From positions 62,001 through 126,000 of the forward strand of contig CAVVHG010000003.1 in the NCBI GenBank assembly GCA_963747985.1: DNA of 64,000 bases, read 5' to 3'. Below, piece after piece: positions 8,199-18,060 of this stretch. This stretch comes from JACADW01 sp963747985. Lineage in GTDB: Bacteria; Acidobacteriota; UBA6911. Position 1 is the stretch's first letter. Each line of letters starts with the position of its first letter. The notes under the pieces are model-generated. The model was given only the letters and a program-made list of their open reading frames with translations. It was not told where the DNA came from and did no database searches. The translations under genes were made by a program, and so were the position numbers.

Positions 8199-10863
8199 AT
8201 GCTCGATAAGGCGTATCAGCCGCAGGAAGTGGAACGCAAGTGGTACCCGTTCTGGGAAAAGAACGGCTACTTCACCGCCGACGTGCATTCGGCGAAGCCG
8301 AGGTTTTCGATTGTCATACCTCCCCCCAACGTCACCGGCTCGCTGCACATGGGCCATGCCCTTCAGCACACGCTGCACGATATCCTGGTGCGCTGGAAGC
8401 GGATGTCCGGCTTCAATACGCTGTGGCTGCCCGGGACCGACCATGCCAGCATCGCGGTTCACTACGTGCTGGACAAGCAGCTGGAAGCCAAGAACCAGAC
8501 TCGTTTCGACCTGGGCCGCGACCGCTTCCTCGAACTCGCCTGGAAGTGGAAGGAGACCAGCGGCGGCACCATCCTCAACCAGATGCGACGCCTGGGTGTC
8601 TCCTGTGACTGGACGCGCGAGAGGTTCACGATGGACGCGGGCCTCAGCCGCGCCGTGCAGGAGGTCTTCGTAAGGCTCTACGAGGAGGGCCTGATTTACC
8701 GCGGCGAGTACGTCGTCAACTGGTGCCCGCGCTGCATGACTGCCATCTCGGACCTGGAGGTCGTCTACCACCCGACACGGGGAAAACTCTACTACATCAA
8801 GTATCCGGTCACCGGGAGCAGCGACTACATGGTCGTGGCGACGACACGGCCCGAGACGATGCTGGGTGATACGGCGGTCGCCGTTCACCCGGAAGACGAC
8901 CGCTACAGACGGCTCGTCGGCAAGACCTGCCTCCTTCCGGTCATGAACCGACTGATACCGATCATCGCGGATGATTTCGTGGATCGCGAATTCGGCACCG
9001 GGGCAGTGAAAGTGACGCCGGCCCACGATGCTCACGATTACGAGGCCGGCCTCAGGCACAATCTGCAGAAGGTCACGGTGATCGACGAGCACGGCAAGAT
9101 GACCGCCCAGGCCGGCGATTACGCAGGCATGGACAGGTTTGCGTGCAGGAAGGAGCTCCTTGCCCAACTCTCGGCTGAGGGCCACCTCCTCAAAGTCGAA
9201 GACTATGAGCACAACGTAGGGCAGTGCCAGCGATGCTCCACCGTGGTGGAGCCGAAGATCTCCCTTCAATGGTTTCTGAAGGTGGAGTCGTTCGCCAAGC
9301 CCGCCATAGAAGTCGTCGAAACCGGCCGGATCCAGTTCGTGCCGGACACTTTCAAGAAGCGCTACTTCGAATGGATGTACAACATCCACGACTGGTGCAT
9401 TTCGCGCCAGCTGTGGTGGGGGCACCGCATACCCGTCTGGTACTGCGATGCCTGCAACGAGATCATCGTGTCGCGTACGACCCCCGAGGCCTGCACGAAG
9501 TGCGGCGGACCGTTGCGACAGGAGACTGACATCCTCGACACCTGGTTCAGCTCGGCGCTGTGGCCTTTCTCCACGCTGGGCTGGCCCGAACAGACGGACG
9601 ACCTGCGCGTTTACTACCCCACAGACGTCCTGATTACCGGGCCCGACATCATCTTTTTCTGGGTGGCCCGGATGATCATGATGGGCCTCAAGTTCATGGG
9701 GGACGTACCGTTCTACGAGGTGCACATCAACGGCATCGTGCGCGACGCCGCGCGCAAAAAGATGAGCAAGACCAGCGGCAATGTGATCGAACCGCTGCAG
9801 CTGGTCGAGGAATACGGCGCCGACGCCGTCCGCTTCACGCTCTCCTCCATGGCTGTTCCGGGAACCGACATCCCGTTCTCGACCGACAGGATGAAGGGCT
9901 ACAGCGCGTTCGCAAACAAGGTTTGGAACGCGGCACGATTCCTGCTCCTGTACCTGAAAGAGAACGACCGGGCCGTCGAGCCGGGCCGCATCGACCAGCG
10001 GCTTCAATCCGGCCGTGAGCAGCTGGCGATCGAGGATCGATGGATCCTTCACAGGATGAACCAGGTCGCTTCGGAGGTTTCGGAGGCACTCGCCAGGTAT
10101 CCGTTTCCATGACGCCTCGAGCGCGATCTACCAGTTTATCTGGCATGAACTGTGCGACTGGTACATCGAGCTGGTCAAGCCGGTGCTTGCCGGGACCGTC
10201 GCCCCGGACGAGCGGGCCGGGCGAGTGGAGATACTGGTGCACGTCCTGGATTACACACTCAGGATCCTTCACCCCTTCATGCCGTTCATCACGGAGGAGA
10301 TCTGGCAGAAGATGCCGCACGAGGGGGAGTCCATCATGGTGCAGGACTTTCCGGTGGCCCGGCAGGTGCGCGAAGATCCCGCGGCGGCTCTGGTCATGGC
10401 AGACATAATGGAGCTTGTCTCGACGTTCCGCTCACTGCGCAGCGAGCTGAACATCGACCCCAGGAAAGCCCTGGACGGATTCCTGGTGGTTTCGGATCCT
10501 GACTGCCGGCGGCTGCTGGAGTCGAACAAGGCGAAGGTGTGCCTGCTGGCTCGACTGAACAGCCTCGGGTTCGCCCCGTCACTGCCCGGGGACAGGATGC
10601 TGCTCAAAGGCGTGTGGCGCCTCGGCGAATACGCGCTCGACATCCGTGGTGCAATCGATTTTGCGGCGGAGCGCACGCGGCTTCGGAAGGAGATGGAGCG
10701 CACCGGGGGTGAGATCGAGAAGCTTCTGAAAAAGATAAACAGCCACGAGTTTGCCGAACGTGCACCGGCGGAGGTCGTGGCGGAGATCCGGGCCCGCCAC
10801 GCCGAACTGCTCGAGAAGCACCGCAAACTCGAGTCGACCCTGAACCAGCTTCCGCCGTTGTGA
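8199..10863 (+). CDS. valS: Valyl-tRNA synthetase, frameshifted near residue 634
   Basis: This class Ia synthetase charges tRNA-Val. HMGH (residues 50-53) and KMSKT (521-525) are the ATP-binding signatures, with the CP1 editing domain between them (TTRPETMLGDTAVAVHP). I start it at ATG 8199 after GGGGGCC; an in-frame ATG at 8106 adds residues outside the family pattern. After ALARY (codon TAT 10098-10100) an extra C breaks the frame and gives a stop within four codons. Deleting it restores RFHDASSAIYQFIWHELCDWY and the C-terminal coiled-coil tRNA arm (RTRLRKEMERTGGEIEKLLKK) to 10863, about 887 residues, the normal length. An essential gene is unlikely to be truly broken, so a sequence error is favoured. 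Confidence 0.9.
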
Positions 10864-10869
10864 TCCCCG

Positions 10870-11757
10870 ATGAACGATTCGAGCCGGTCGATGGAAGCAG
10901 GAAAAGACGATGATCGGCTCGAGCCGGCGTGGATAGAGACGGAGACTCCCGCGCTTGCCTGGGACCGGCTCGCCGTGGTCGGGTTCTCCGAGATCGGGTC
11001 GACCAACGACGAGGCGCTCCGGCGTGCCCGGGAAGGTGCGCCGACTGGGCTCCTCGTTGTAGCCGAACACCAGACGGCGGGCAGGGGCAGGAAGGGCCGC
11101 ACATGGACCTCGCCCTCCGGGTCGGGCCTCTGCTTCAGCCTGGTTGTTCACCCGGCCTCTCCGCGGCGGCACTGGCCGCTGCTTTCGCTCCTGACCTCCG
11201 TGGCCGTGGCCCGCTCCATCGAGGACATGTTGGTGAGTGTGCAGGGGGGCCGCCCAGGACTTCGAGTCGACCTCAAGTGGCCGAACGATGTGTTGCTGTC
11301 GGGAAGAAAAGCGGCCGGGATCCTGATCGAGACGGCCGACCTGCCGGGAGGCTCGGGTGCCGTTGTCATAGGCGTCGGCGTGAATGTCGGTCTCGACTCT
11401 ATCCCGCGAGGGCTGGAGAGCCTGGCCGCCTCGGTGAGCCATGAGGCCGGGGTGAAAGTGCCCCGGCGGCCGTTGCTGGTGTCGTTTTTGCGGCGTTTCC
11501 AGGAGGAGTACATCCTGTTTGAACGCGGGGCAAGAAAGGCGATCCTGGACCATTGGAAGGCCTGCTCGTCGATGTGGGACGGAGTGCGCGTTCGCGTCGG
11601 CGAGGGGGGCACCTGGCGGGAGGCGACGACTTGCGGCCTTTCGGATTCCGGGGCGATCCGCGTCCGCCTGCCTGACGGAAGCGAGCAGACGCTCATGGCT
11701 GCCGACGTGAGCGTGACAGTAGACAACCCGGGACTAACAGGAACGGAGCGCGAATGA
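10870..11757 (+). CDS. birA: Biotin-[acetyl-CoA-carboxylase] ligase
   Basis: It attaches biotin to the biotin carboxyl carrier protein of acetyl-CoA carboxylase; accA is at 43.8 kb. The catalytic core shows STND (residues 44-47), the biotinyl-5'-AMP loop GRGRKGR (71-77) and KWPNDVLL, with a C-terminal SH3-like domain. There is no N-terminal helix-turn-helix, so this is a monofunctional ligase rather than a BirA-type repressor. It follows valS by six bases and overlaps ftsY by four (ATGA). Confidence 0.93.
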   Translation: MNDSSRSMEAGKDDDRLEPAWIETETPALAWDRLAVVGFSEIGSTNDEALRRAREGAPTGLLVVAEHQTAGRGRKGRTWTSPSGSGLCFSLVVHPASPRRHWPLLSLLTSVAVARSIEDMLVSVQGGRPGLRVDLKWPNDVLLSGRKAAGILIETADLPGGSGAVVIGVGVNVGLDSIPRGLESLAASVSHEAGVKVPRRPLLVSFLRRFQEEYILFERGARKAILDHWKACSSMWDGVRVRVGEGGTWREATTCGLSDSGAIRVRLPDGSEQTLMAADVSVTVDNPGLTGTERE

Positions 11758-12749
11758 TGTTCTTCAAACGGTCCACGCCGGAAGCGGGGGCGCAGAAGCC
11801 CGGCCTGTTTGCCAGGCTGAGGAATGCCCTTGGCGCCACAAAGGACAACCTCGTCGCCAGGATTGAAACGGTGCTGTCCGCGCACCCTGCCATCGATGAA
11901 TCTCTCCTGGAGGAGTTGGAGGGGGTGCTCCTCGGCGCGGATCTCGGCGTTACGGCGACGTCCCGGATCATGGACGGTATCCACGACCTCAGGAAGAAGC
12001 AGGCCGTCAAGACGCCTGAAGATGTCCGCGCGGCGATCCGGCGGCAGCTCCTGGCCATGCTCGACACCGGCAAAGGCGCGACGCCTGCGACGGCGCCGGA
12101 AGGACAGCAGGTGTGGATGCTCGTCGGCGTCAACGGCACGGGCAAGACGACAACCGTGGGCAAGCTGGCTGCGCGCCTGGCACAGGAGGGCAACAAGATC
12201 CTGATCTGCGCCGCCGACACTTTCCGCGCCGCAGCCATTGAGCAACTGGCTGTCTGGGCTGAGCGCTCGGGTGCGGAAATGGTGAAGAGCAAGAGTGGTG
12301 CCGACCCCTCGGCAGTCCTCCACGACGCTCTCTCGGCCGCGGCTTCCCGGGGAATCGACATAACGATTGTTGACACGGCCGGCCGTCTGCACACGCGCAG
12401 CAACCTGATGCAGGAGCTCGAGAAGATGCGGAGAGTGGCGGCGCGCAAGGTGGCAGGAGCGCCCCATGAGGTACTGCTCGTCATCGATGCGACGACAGGT
12501 CAGAACGGGCTGGTTCAGGCCAGGGAGTTCATGAAGGCCACCGGCGTCACGGGCCTGATCGTGACCAAGCTCGACGGCACAGCCAAGGGTGGGGTGCTTT
12601 TCGGCATCGTGCAGGAATTGAAGATACCGGTGCGCTTCATCGGCATCGGGGAGGGGATCGACGACCTGCTGGAATTCGTGCCCGAGGATTTCGTGGAATC
12701 GCTGTTCTCGGAGGCGCCGCGGAGTGCTGCGCCGGAAGTGCGGATCTGA
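11754..12749 (+). CDS. ftsY: Signal recognition particle receptor FtsY
   Basis: FtsY is the SRP-receptor GTPase that docks ribosome-SRP complexes at the inner membrane. The N domain is followed by the G domain with P-loop GVNGTGKTTT (125-134), the DTFRAAA segment, DTAGRLHT and TKLDGTAKGG. The acidic A domain of long FtsY proteins is reduced to about 25 residues. The start overlaps the birA stop. A second ATG at 11757 is also possible. It is the last gene of a valS-birA-ftsY run and is followed by repeat copy B. Confidence 0.95.
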   Translation: MMFFKRSTPEAGAQKPGLFARLRNALGATKDNLVARIETVLSAHPAIDESLLEELEGVLLGADLGVTATSRIMDGIHDLRKKQAVKTPEDVRAAIRRQLLAMLDTGKGATPATAPEGQQVWMLVGVNGTGKTTTVGKLAARLAQEGNKILICAADTFRAAAIEQLAVWAERSGAEMVKSKSGADPSAVLHDALSAAASRGIDITIVDTAGRLHTRSNLMQELEKMRRVAARKVAGAPHEVLLVIDATTGQNGLVQAREFMKATGVTGLIVTKLDGTAKGGVLFGIVQELKIPVRFIGIGEGIDDLLEFVPEDFVESLFSEAPRSAAPEVRI

Positions 12750-12800
12750 GTCTGGGGAAGAATTCAGAACTCAGCGCTTCAACACACTTCTCACACTTCT

Positions 12801-12855
12801 CATGTGCGGCGGCTTTTCAAGCCGCCGGGGCGGGTTGAAAACCAGCCCCACATGT
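12801..12855. repeat. Two-hairpin intergenic repeat, copy B
   Basis: The segment runs from CATGTG to CACATG. A perfect stem GGCGGCTT/AAGCCGCC (12808-12825) is followed by a CGGGTTGAAAACCAG stem. Copy C has the same left stem and the same GCCGCCGGGGCG junction. It sits between the convergent ends of ftsY and the Crp/Fnr gene and could act as a bidirectional terminator, though no T-run is present. Confidence 0.75.
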
Positions 12856-12917
12856 CATGCAAGGACTAGGGTATCGATCGCGCCTGGATCGTTCGCGCTT
12901 TCCGGCGATCGCAGCCG

Positions 12918-13595
12918 TCACGGCGAGGCGGACATCAGGGCGCGAGGGTCCAGGAGGACGATTCGCCTGTTTTCCATCTGGATGACCCCGCTCCTCTGAA
13001 GGCGGGCGAGTGTCCTGGTGACGGTTTCGCGCGAGGTCCCGACCATCTCGGCGATTTCCTGGTGGGTTATTTTCAGGTCTATGATTATTCCGCGGGAATC
13101 GGCCACGCCGTGCTTGAGGCCAAGCTGCCGGATTCCCCCCCGGATCCTGGCTTCGGCCGTGCTGTAGCTCAGGCTTTGAACCTGGGCCCAGACATGGCGA
13201 AGCCGCGAGCACAGAACCTGGATGATTTGCAGAACCACTTTCTCGCTCGTCATGAGATAGCGGTGAAAGTCCGCGGCGTTGATGGCTGCGATCCTGCAGT
13301 CTTCCATGGCGGCGACAGTCGCGGGAGAGCTCTTGCCGTCGAGGAGCGACATCTCGCCGAAGAAATCCCCTTGCCGGTGAATCGCCAGGATGCTTTCCTT
13401 GCCGCCCAGCGTCGACTTCGTCACCTTTACCTTGCCGGCCAGGACGATGTACATGTACGTGCCGGCCTCTTCCTCGAGGAAGATTACCTGGTTCTTCTGG
13501 TAGGAATGGACGTGGAACACCCGTTCCAGGTTGCGGAATTCGCTATCTGTAAGGGTCGCGAAAAGCGGTACGCGGCGGAGCAGGTCAGTTCTCAT
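12918..13595 (-). CDS. Crp/Fnr-family transcriptional regulator
   Basis: The product has 225 residues. Residues 10-120 form a cyclic-nucleotide-binding-type beta-roll (GDFFGEMSLLDGKSSPATVAA). A dimerisation helix and a winged helix-turn-helix follow, with recognition segment THQEIAEMVGTSRETVTRTLARL at about 173-195. There is no N-terminal cysteine cluster, so it is not an Fnr-type oxygen sensor. The GEMSLL..SPATV pocket resembles Crp, but the ligand cannot be assigned. Its start overlaps the end of the secreted protein gene upstream by 11 bases, so the two are translationally coupled. Confidence 0.92.
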   Translation of the reverse strand: MRTDLLRRVPLFATLTDSEFRNLERVFHVHSYQKNQVIFLEEEAGTYMYIVLAGKVKVTKSTLGGKESILAIHRQGDFFGEMSLLDGKSSPATVAAMEDCRIAAINAADFHRYLMTSEKVVLQIIQVLCSRLRHVWAQVQSLSYSTAEARIRGGIRQLGLKHGVADSRGIIIDLKITHQEIAEMVGTSRETVTRTLARLQRSGVIQMENRRIVLLDPRALMSASP

Positions 13596-14724
13596 CGAGC
13601 TTGAGCCGAATTACCTCTGTTCGCTCCGGACGGTCAAGGGGATTGCCTGGCGCATAGGTGCGCAGCAGGATCCTGAAGACTGCCATGCCGAGTCCCAAAA
13701 AAATTGACGCCACGCACAACAGCGCCACGAGCACGAGGGACCGAACCACCGTCCCCAGCAGGCCGACCGGGACACCCCATACCGTCGCAGAGCTTCGGTT
13801 ATTCTTGTCATAGATCCAACGGATTGAATACTGAAATTCAAGTGATCCGAGAATCTTATCGGCCTGCCCGGGCTCGAAGGTTCCTTCTAAAATCGCCACC
13901 AGCGGTCCCGCCCTTTTTGCGTAGGTCCTGACGGTTGTCTTGCTCCCGGCCCGTCGAGCGGGCACGGACAGGGTGTCGAAGTACTCCTGGGCGACCTGGT
14001 TGGTTGGAAAGCCGACGAGAAAGAGTGTGCCGGATCTGCCTGTCTCCTGGTACCGTGCCTGGACTATCTCGAGGTCGCGGGTCGGGACGAGTTGGAAGCC
14101 GCCGGGCAGCTCGCCGTAGGCCCGGTACGACTCCGGACCCAGGAAATACCGAAGAGATCCGGCTTCGAGCCCCTCGGGCGGCACGCGTTTGATAATGCCG
14201 GGAAGCGAAGATTCGCGGGGTCCGATCCGGTTGCTTACGGAAACGGCTATCCTCTCGCCGAGCCCGGCATCGGGGCTCTTTATCCGGACCCACATGTTTC
14301 CCTGGGCGAAGAGGATCTCACCGGGTGCGGACGCATGGAACTGGCCGGGCGGTCCTTCTTCCACCGGGGACGACCGCAGGAGTGTCAGCACGGAATAGGA
14401 AGCCTTCGGATCCTTGAGGGTCGCGACCTCGATCGACAGGAGGCCTCCTCCTATGACCTCGTATTCACGCAGCGCATAGCGTCGACATCCGGCTTCGACG
14501 AGAATTGCGCCGCCCGCGATCCCGTCCGGCGATGTGAGGTTCTCCAGGGCGCGGTCCGACTTCGCAGCGCCGAGTTCCCTGAATTCCATTTCGGCGGGGA
14601 AGAAATCGCCGCGCACGAATTCGGTCTGAGCCGTGGCGACGCGGTGCCAGGAGAGCAGCGCGAGGGCAAGGGTCAGAGGCAATGTCCCGAAGCGAAAGAT
14701 CCCGGACTCTCGTCTCATCATCAT
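13585..14724 (-). CDS. Secreted or membrane-anchored protein of unknown function
   Basis: The product has 379 residues with an N-terminal signal peptide (LPLTLALALLSWHRVATAQ) and a long extracytoplasmic region. A transmembrane segment near the C-terminus (VVRSLVLVALLCVASIFLGLGMAVF) precedes a short basic tail. The pattern (AEMEFRELGAAKSDRALENLTSPDGIAGGAILVEAGCRRYALREYEV) is reminiscent of acidobacterial DUF6599-type proteins, but that is memory of a family style and not a tested match. An AGAGGA ribosome binding site precedes the ATG. Coupling to the Crp/Fnr gene suggests co-regulation. Confidence 0.75.
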   Translation of the reverse strand: MMMRRESGIFRFGTLPLTLALALLSWHRVATAQTEFVRGDFFPAEMEFRELGAAKSDRALENLTSPDGIAGGAILVEAGCRRYALREYEVIGGGLLSIEVATLKDPKASYSVLTLLRSSPVEEGPPGQFHASAPGEILFAQGNMWVRIKSPDAGLGERIAVSVSNRIGPRESSLPGIIKRVPPEGLEAGSLRYFLGPESYRAYGELPGGFQLVPTRDLEIVQARYQETGRSGTLFLVGFPTNQVAQEYFDTLSVPARRAGSKTTVRTYAKRAGPLVAILEGTFEPGQADKILGSLEFQYSIRWIYDKNNRSSATVWGVPVGLLGTVVRSLVLVALLCVASIFLGLGMAVFRILLRTYAPGNPLDRPERTEVIRLKLDEN

Positions 14725-14795
14725 GGGTCCTCTGTGATTATTCTACTGCAGGCGGCGCGCGATGCCTCGGGAGAGTTTACTGAGGTGCCATGAGA

Positions 14796-17051
14796 CTAGT
14801 TTGAGCCGGGGTGATTGTCAGCCATGTAGCTCGCGAGCGATTTCAGATAACCCTCTATCCCAGTCAAGAGAGCCTGCGCGAGCACCTGGTGGTTGTTCTC
14901 TTTCTTGAGAAGTTTCTCGTCGCGGGGATTGCTGATGAATGCGACCTCGACCAGCACGGCGGGCATTTCGGCGCCGATGAGCACGACAAATGGGGCGCTT
15001 CTCACGCCGCGATTGCGGGATTTCGGGAAGATGACGCGGCTGCCGCTGTAAAGGGAGCGCTGCATGAGCCCGGCGAGTTCTCGCGACTCGGTGGATTTGT
15101 CTGCCATCGCTATCTTGCGCACGAGGTCCTGCAATTCGCCGATGCTCATCAGCGTGGTCGCGTTTTCCCGGGCGGCGATCTCGCGGTCCGCAGCGGTCCT
15201 GGCAAAATTCAGGTAGTACGTCTCAACCCCGCTCGTGGAACGGCTGGTGCTCGCGTTCGCATGGATGGAGACGAACAGGTCGCCTTTATGCCGGTTGGCG
15301 ATGGCGGTACGCTCTTCCAGGGATACGAACCGGTCATCGGACCGCGTCATGAGCACCTGGGCGCCGAGTCTGTCCTCGAGCGACTTCTTGAGGGTGAGCG
15401 CGACGTCAAGGACGAGGTTCTTCTCCATCAGGCCGTTGCGGCCAACGGTGCCCGTATCATGCCCGCCGTGACCGGGGTCGATCACGATGCGCCCCACCTT
15501 CAGCCCGAGCACCCGGGTCATCGTCATATCCCCCTTGCTCGTCGGGGAAGCGCGCCTGGCAGGCGGGGACGTATCGCGGGTGCCGTCTGATCCGGAGGAT
15601 GGTTCGGCCGCCGCAGTCCTGTCAGTCGCGCTCTTCTTCAGGGACGCATCCGCGGCCGGCACGGGGAGGACCCGGGCCGTCTGCAGCGACTTTGCCGCCG
15701 GGTCCGTGGGAGAGGGCGTCAGTACGCCCGCCGTGGATCCGTTCGTCACGGGCGATGCGGCGGGTCTGGGAACGGGCCCTGTCTCGACAGGCTTCTGCGC
15801 GACTGAGGGGGGCTGTACCTTCTCGGACATTCCCGTATCTGCACGCAAGGACGCTGTCTCTTTGCCATCTCCATTGGGGCGCGGCGGTGCCTGCACCGGA
15901 ATCTGCGCAGACGGCGGCGGGGAACTTTTCTGAGTTGCGGCTGCGTCCGCCTGCCTGGCCGGTGCGGGGAACAGGGGTGTCGCGTCGATTACGACCTTCT
16001 CACCGGGTTTAGGTCCCGCAGGGACCTGCAGCGGCTGGTCCTTCCCGGAGGCGGCAGGATCCGTCCGGGCCGCGAGGGACTCGATCTTCTCGGGCCGAGC
16101 AGCCTGCTTCGCGGGTGGTTCCGACGCCGGTGCCGGCTTTGCAGATGCGCTCTGCGCGGGAGCCGCCGGCGTTCCTGGAGTACGGATGTCAATGACGATG
16201 CGGAAAGGATTCTCGAGCTGGGAGATCGAGACCTCAGACGCCTGACCGAGATCCAGCACCACTCGTGCAACACCGGGCTTGTTTCGTCCTGTGCGGATCT
16301 GTTTCAAGAACGTGTCGCCGACCGCGATGGTCTTTCCCGTCAGCTCACGGCTCAGCTCCGTGTTGCTCAGGTCGAAAAAGAGACGGTCGGGGTTCTCGAC
16401 CTTCCCGCTCTGGAATCGAACCGGGCCGTCCACGTCGATCATGACCCGCGTACGGTCACCCGAGGACCAATGGCGAATGTTCTGCACCACGGCCGGGCCG
16501 TTGCGTGGTGCGGAGACTGCAGTCGCACCGTCGGCAGGACTTGCCGCAGGCGGCGGCACCGGCTGGGCGCGAGGGGGCGGGGCCTGCGGGGCCGTTCCGG
16601 CAGCGGCGGGCGGCTCCGTCGCGGCCTGAGCGGTTGCGGGTTGGGCCGAATCCGGAGGGCGTCCCTCCAGGGCCGCGAGGCGGGTGCGGGCATCCCGGCG
16701 GAACGGGCTGACGGTGTAATCCCTGACGAGGAAACGCAGAAGGTCGGCGCTTTCCTGCAGGTATTCGGGAGCCTTGAATTTCTCGCTCATCTCCTGGTAC
16801 AGCAGCGCCGCCTCGTAGATGGCGTCGTCGCAGCCGGAATAGTGCGGATCATTCAGCCAGACACGCTTGTAGGCCCTGATGCATCGCAGGTAATCGCTCT
16901 TGTTCAGCGACTGAGTGTCGGCGAGCTGGCTGCGGAATTCCCGTGCCTGCGTCAGGGCACTCTCAGCCCCTTCCCGGTCCCATTGCGCGGCAAATGTATG
17001 CCCCGCAAGGGTGAAAACGAGCAGACAAATCAAGGGTATCCCGCCAGGCAT
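14796..17051 (-). CDS. N-acetylmuramoyl-L-alanine amidase with AMIN domain
   Basis: This periplasmic hydrolase cleaves the peptide from peptidoglycan glycan strands. Order: signal peptide (GIPLICLLVFTLAGHTFAA), a TPR-like helical region, a Pro/Ala linker, an AMIN targeting domain (NIRHWSSGDRTRVMIDVDGP...), a second low-complexity linker of about 200 residues, and a C-terminal Amidase_3 domain. The latter has the zinc ligand His in IDPGHGGHDTGT, a Glu in MEKN, HANAS, and a final Glu in VEVAFISN. I chose ATG 17051 (GGAAGG just upstream). ATG 17087, seven bases after a strong -10 box, would give a leaderless start with 12 more residues. Confidence 0.9.
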   Translation of the reverse strand: MPGGIPLICLLVFTLAGHTFAAQWDREGAESALTQAREFRSQLADTQSLNKSDYLRCIRAYKRVWLNDPHYSGCDDAIYEAALLYQEMSEKFKAPEYLQESADLLRFLVRDYTVSPFRRDARTRLAALEGRPPDSAQPATAQAATEPPAAAGTAPQAPPPRAQPVPPPAASPADGATAVSAPRNGPAVVQNIRHWSSGDRTRVMIDVDGPVRFQSGKVENPDRLFFDLSNTELSRELTGKTIAVGDTFLKQIRTGRNKPGVARVVLDLGQASEVSISQLENPFRIVIDIRTPGTPAAPAQSASAKPAPASEPPAKQAARPEKIESLAARTDPAASGKDQPLQVPAGPKPGEKVVIDATPLFPAPARQADAAATQKSSPPPSAQIPVQAPPRPNGDGKETASLRADTGMSEKVQPPSVAQKPVETGPVPRPAASPVTNGSTAGVLTPSPTDPAAKSLQTARVLPVPAADASLKKSATDRTAAAEPSSGSDGTRDTSPPARRASPTSKGDMTMTRVLGLKVGRIVIDPGHGGHDTGTVGRNGLMEKNLVLDVALTLKKSLEDRLGAQVLMTRSDDRFVSLEERTAIANRHKGDLFVSIHANASTSRSTSGVETYYLNFARTAADREIAARENATTLMSIGELQDLVRKIAMADKSTESRELAGLMQRSLYSGSRVIFPKSRNRGVRSAPFVVLIGAEMPAVLVEVAFISNPRDEKLLKKENNHQVLAQALLTGIEGYLKSLASYMADNHPGSN

Positions 17052-17094
17052 TTTGCCTTCCCACAAGCGAGGAAAGCCGTAGCTCATAAGCGCC

Positions 17095-17123
17095 ATGCTA
17101 AACCGCATGAAGACCTGTGTCAA
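17095..17123 (-). promoter_or_regulatory. Strong predicted promoter of the amidase gene
   Basis: On the minus strand TTGACA (17123-17118) and TAGCAT (17100-17095) are exactly 17 bases apart. Transcription should start near 17088, at or next to the ATG at 17087. Confidence 0.65.
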
Positions 17124-17168
17124 GTAAGATATTGATACTTAAGGTCTTGCGGGAAACGTCCAGCGGCA

Positions 17169-17918
17169 TCAGGGCTGGGACTGCGCCAGCGCGTCCTCGT
17201 CCGGGGCAGCGTGCTGCACAGGAGGGATGTTCGTCAGGTGAAGAATGCCGTTCTCATCCAGGTAGCGGAACGTCATTGGACCTGCGTTCGACGCCTGGGA
17301 ATCCGTGGTCATCGCGCTCTTGCCATAACGCTCTTTGATGCTGCGGACGTAGTCGTGTGTCTCCTTGAAATCAGGGATGCGGCCCAGTCTCTGCACCAGG
17401 TTTTCCCCGGCATTATAGGCCGCGAGACTCAGGTTCAGGTCGTTGCCGAAAGTGTCGAGCAGGAACCGCATGTGCTTCGTGCCGCCGCGGATGTTCTGTT
17501 CGGGATCGAACGCATCCCGGACTCCGATCCGGGCTGCCGTCGACGGCATCAGTTGCATGAGGCCCTGCGCGCCTTTACTGGAAACGGCTTTGGGGTTGAA
17601 AGACGACTCCGTGGCAATCATGGAACGGATAAGCGCCGGGTCGATGCGGTACTCCCCGGCATACTTGTCGATAATCACATCGTAATTGGCATCGGCCTTC
17701 CTGCTGCCCGCGCCGGCTCCGCTGTCGGCCTGCGCCGGGACGGGGTGCCCGCTCATCTTCAGGTCCTGAACCGGTCCCTTGGGCGCGATGTTGGTGAAAA
17801 TCCGGACGCCGTTCTCGTCCACGTAGGAGAAAAGGGTCTCGGCCCGGCTTGTGCCGCTTCCGGCAATTACCAAGGTCGCGAATACAAAAAGCCACAAGAG
17901 CAGGCCGGACTTCTTCAT
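17169..17918 (-). CDS. Lytic transglycosylase, SLT family, with DUF4124-like ends
   Basis: It should cleave the glycan backbone of peptidoglycan in the periplasm. The start at 17918 has a clear GGAGGG ribosome binding site and gives a signal peptide (LLLWLFVFATLVIAGSG); longer in-frame extensions are not credible. After an N-terminal YVDENGVRIFTNIAP motif (DUF4124-like) comes the SLT domain with catalytic Glu in MIATESSFNP, then GAQGLMQLMPSTA and LAAYNAGE. A second YLDENGILHLTNIPP motif closes the 249-residue protein. The upstream gap to alaS holds an inverted repeat. Confidence 0.93.
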   Translation of the reverse strand: MKKSGLLLWLFVFATLVIAGSGTSRAETLFSYVDENGVRIFTNIAPKGPVQDLKMSGHPVPAQADSGAGAGSRKADANYDVIIDKYAGEYRIDPALIRSMIATESSFNPKAVSSKGAQGLMQLMPSTAARIGVRDAFDPEQNIRGGTKHMRFLLDTFGNDLNLSLAAYNAGENLVQRLGRIPDFKETHDYVRSIKERYGKSAMTTDSQASNAGPMTFRYLDENGILHLTNIPPVQHAAPDEDALAQSQP

Positions 17919-17988
17919 CAAACCCTCCGATAGACAGGAAAGCAACCCATCAGTGAGATACCGGGAGGCTGGAAAAAGTCTAAGTGAA

Positions 17989-18008
17989 TTCATGCACATG
18001 AGCATGAA
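17989..18008. promoter_or_regulatory. Inverted repeat upstream of the transglycosylase gene
   Basis: TTCATGC (17989-17995) and GCATGAA (18002-18008) are perfect inverted arms around six bases. The site is 71 bases upstream of the transglycosylase start and could be an operator. No protein partner can be named. Confidence 0.3.
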
Positions 18009-18060
18009 TCGGCTCCTGTCTGCTGCCACGGATCGACGCATAATTGGCCCGGCATTGCGC

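Noticed and set aside
11754..12749. Ffh (SRP54) instead of FtsY
   Set aside because: No C-terminal methionine-rich M domain is present, and the length of 331 residues fits FtsY.
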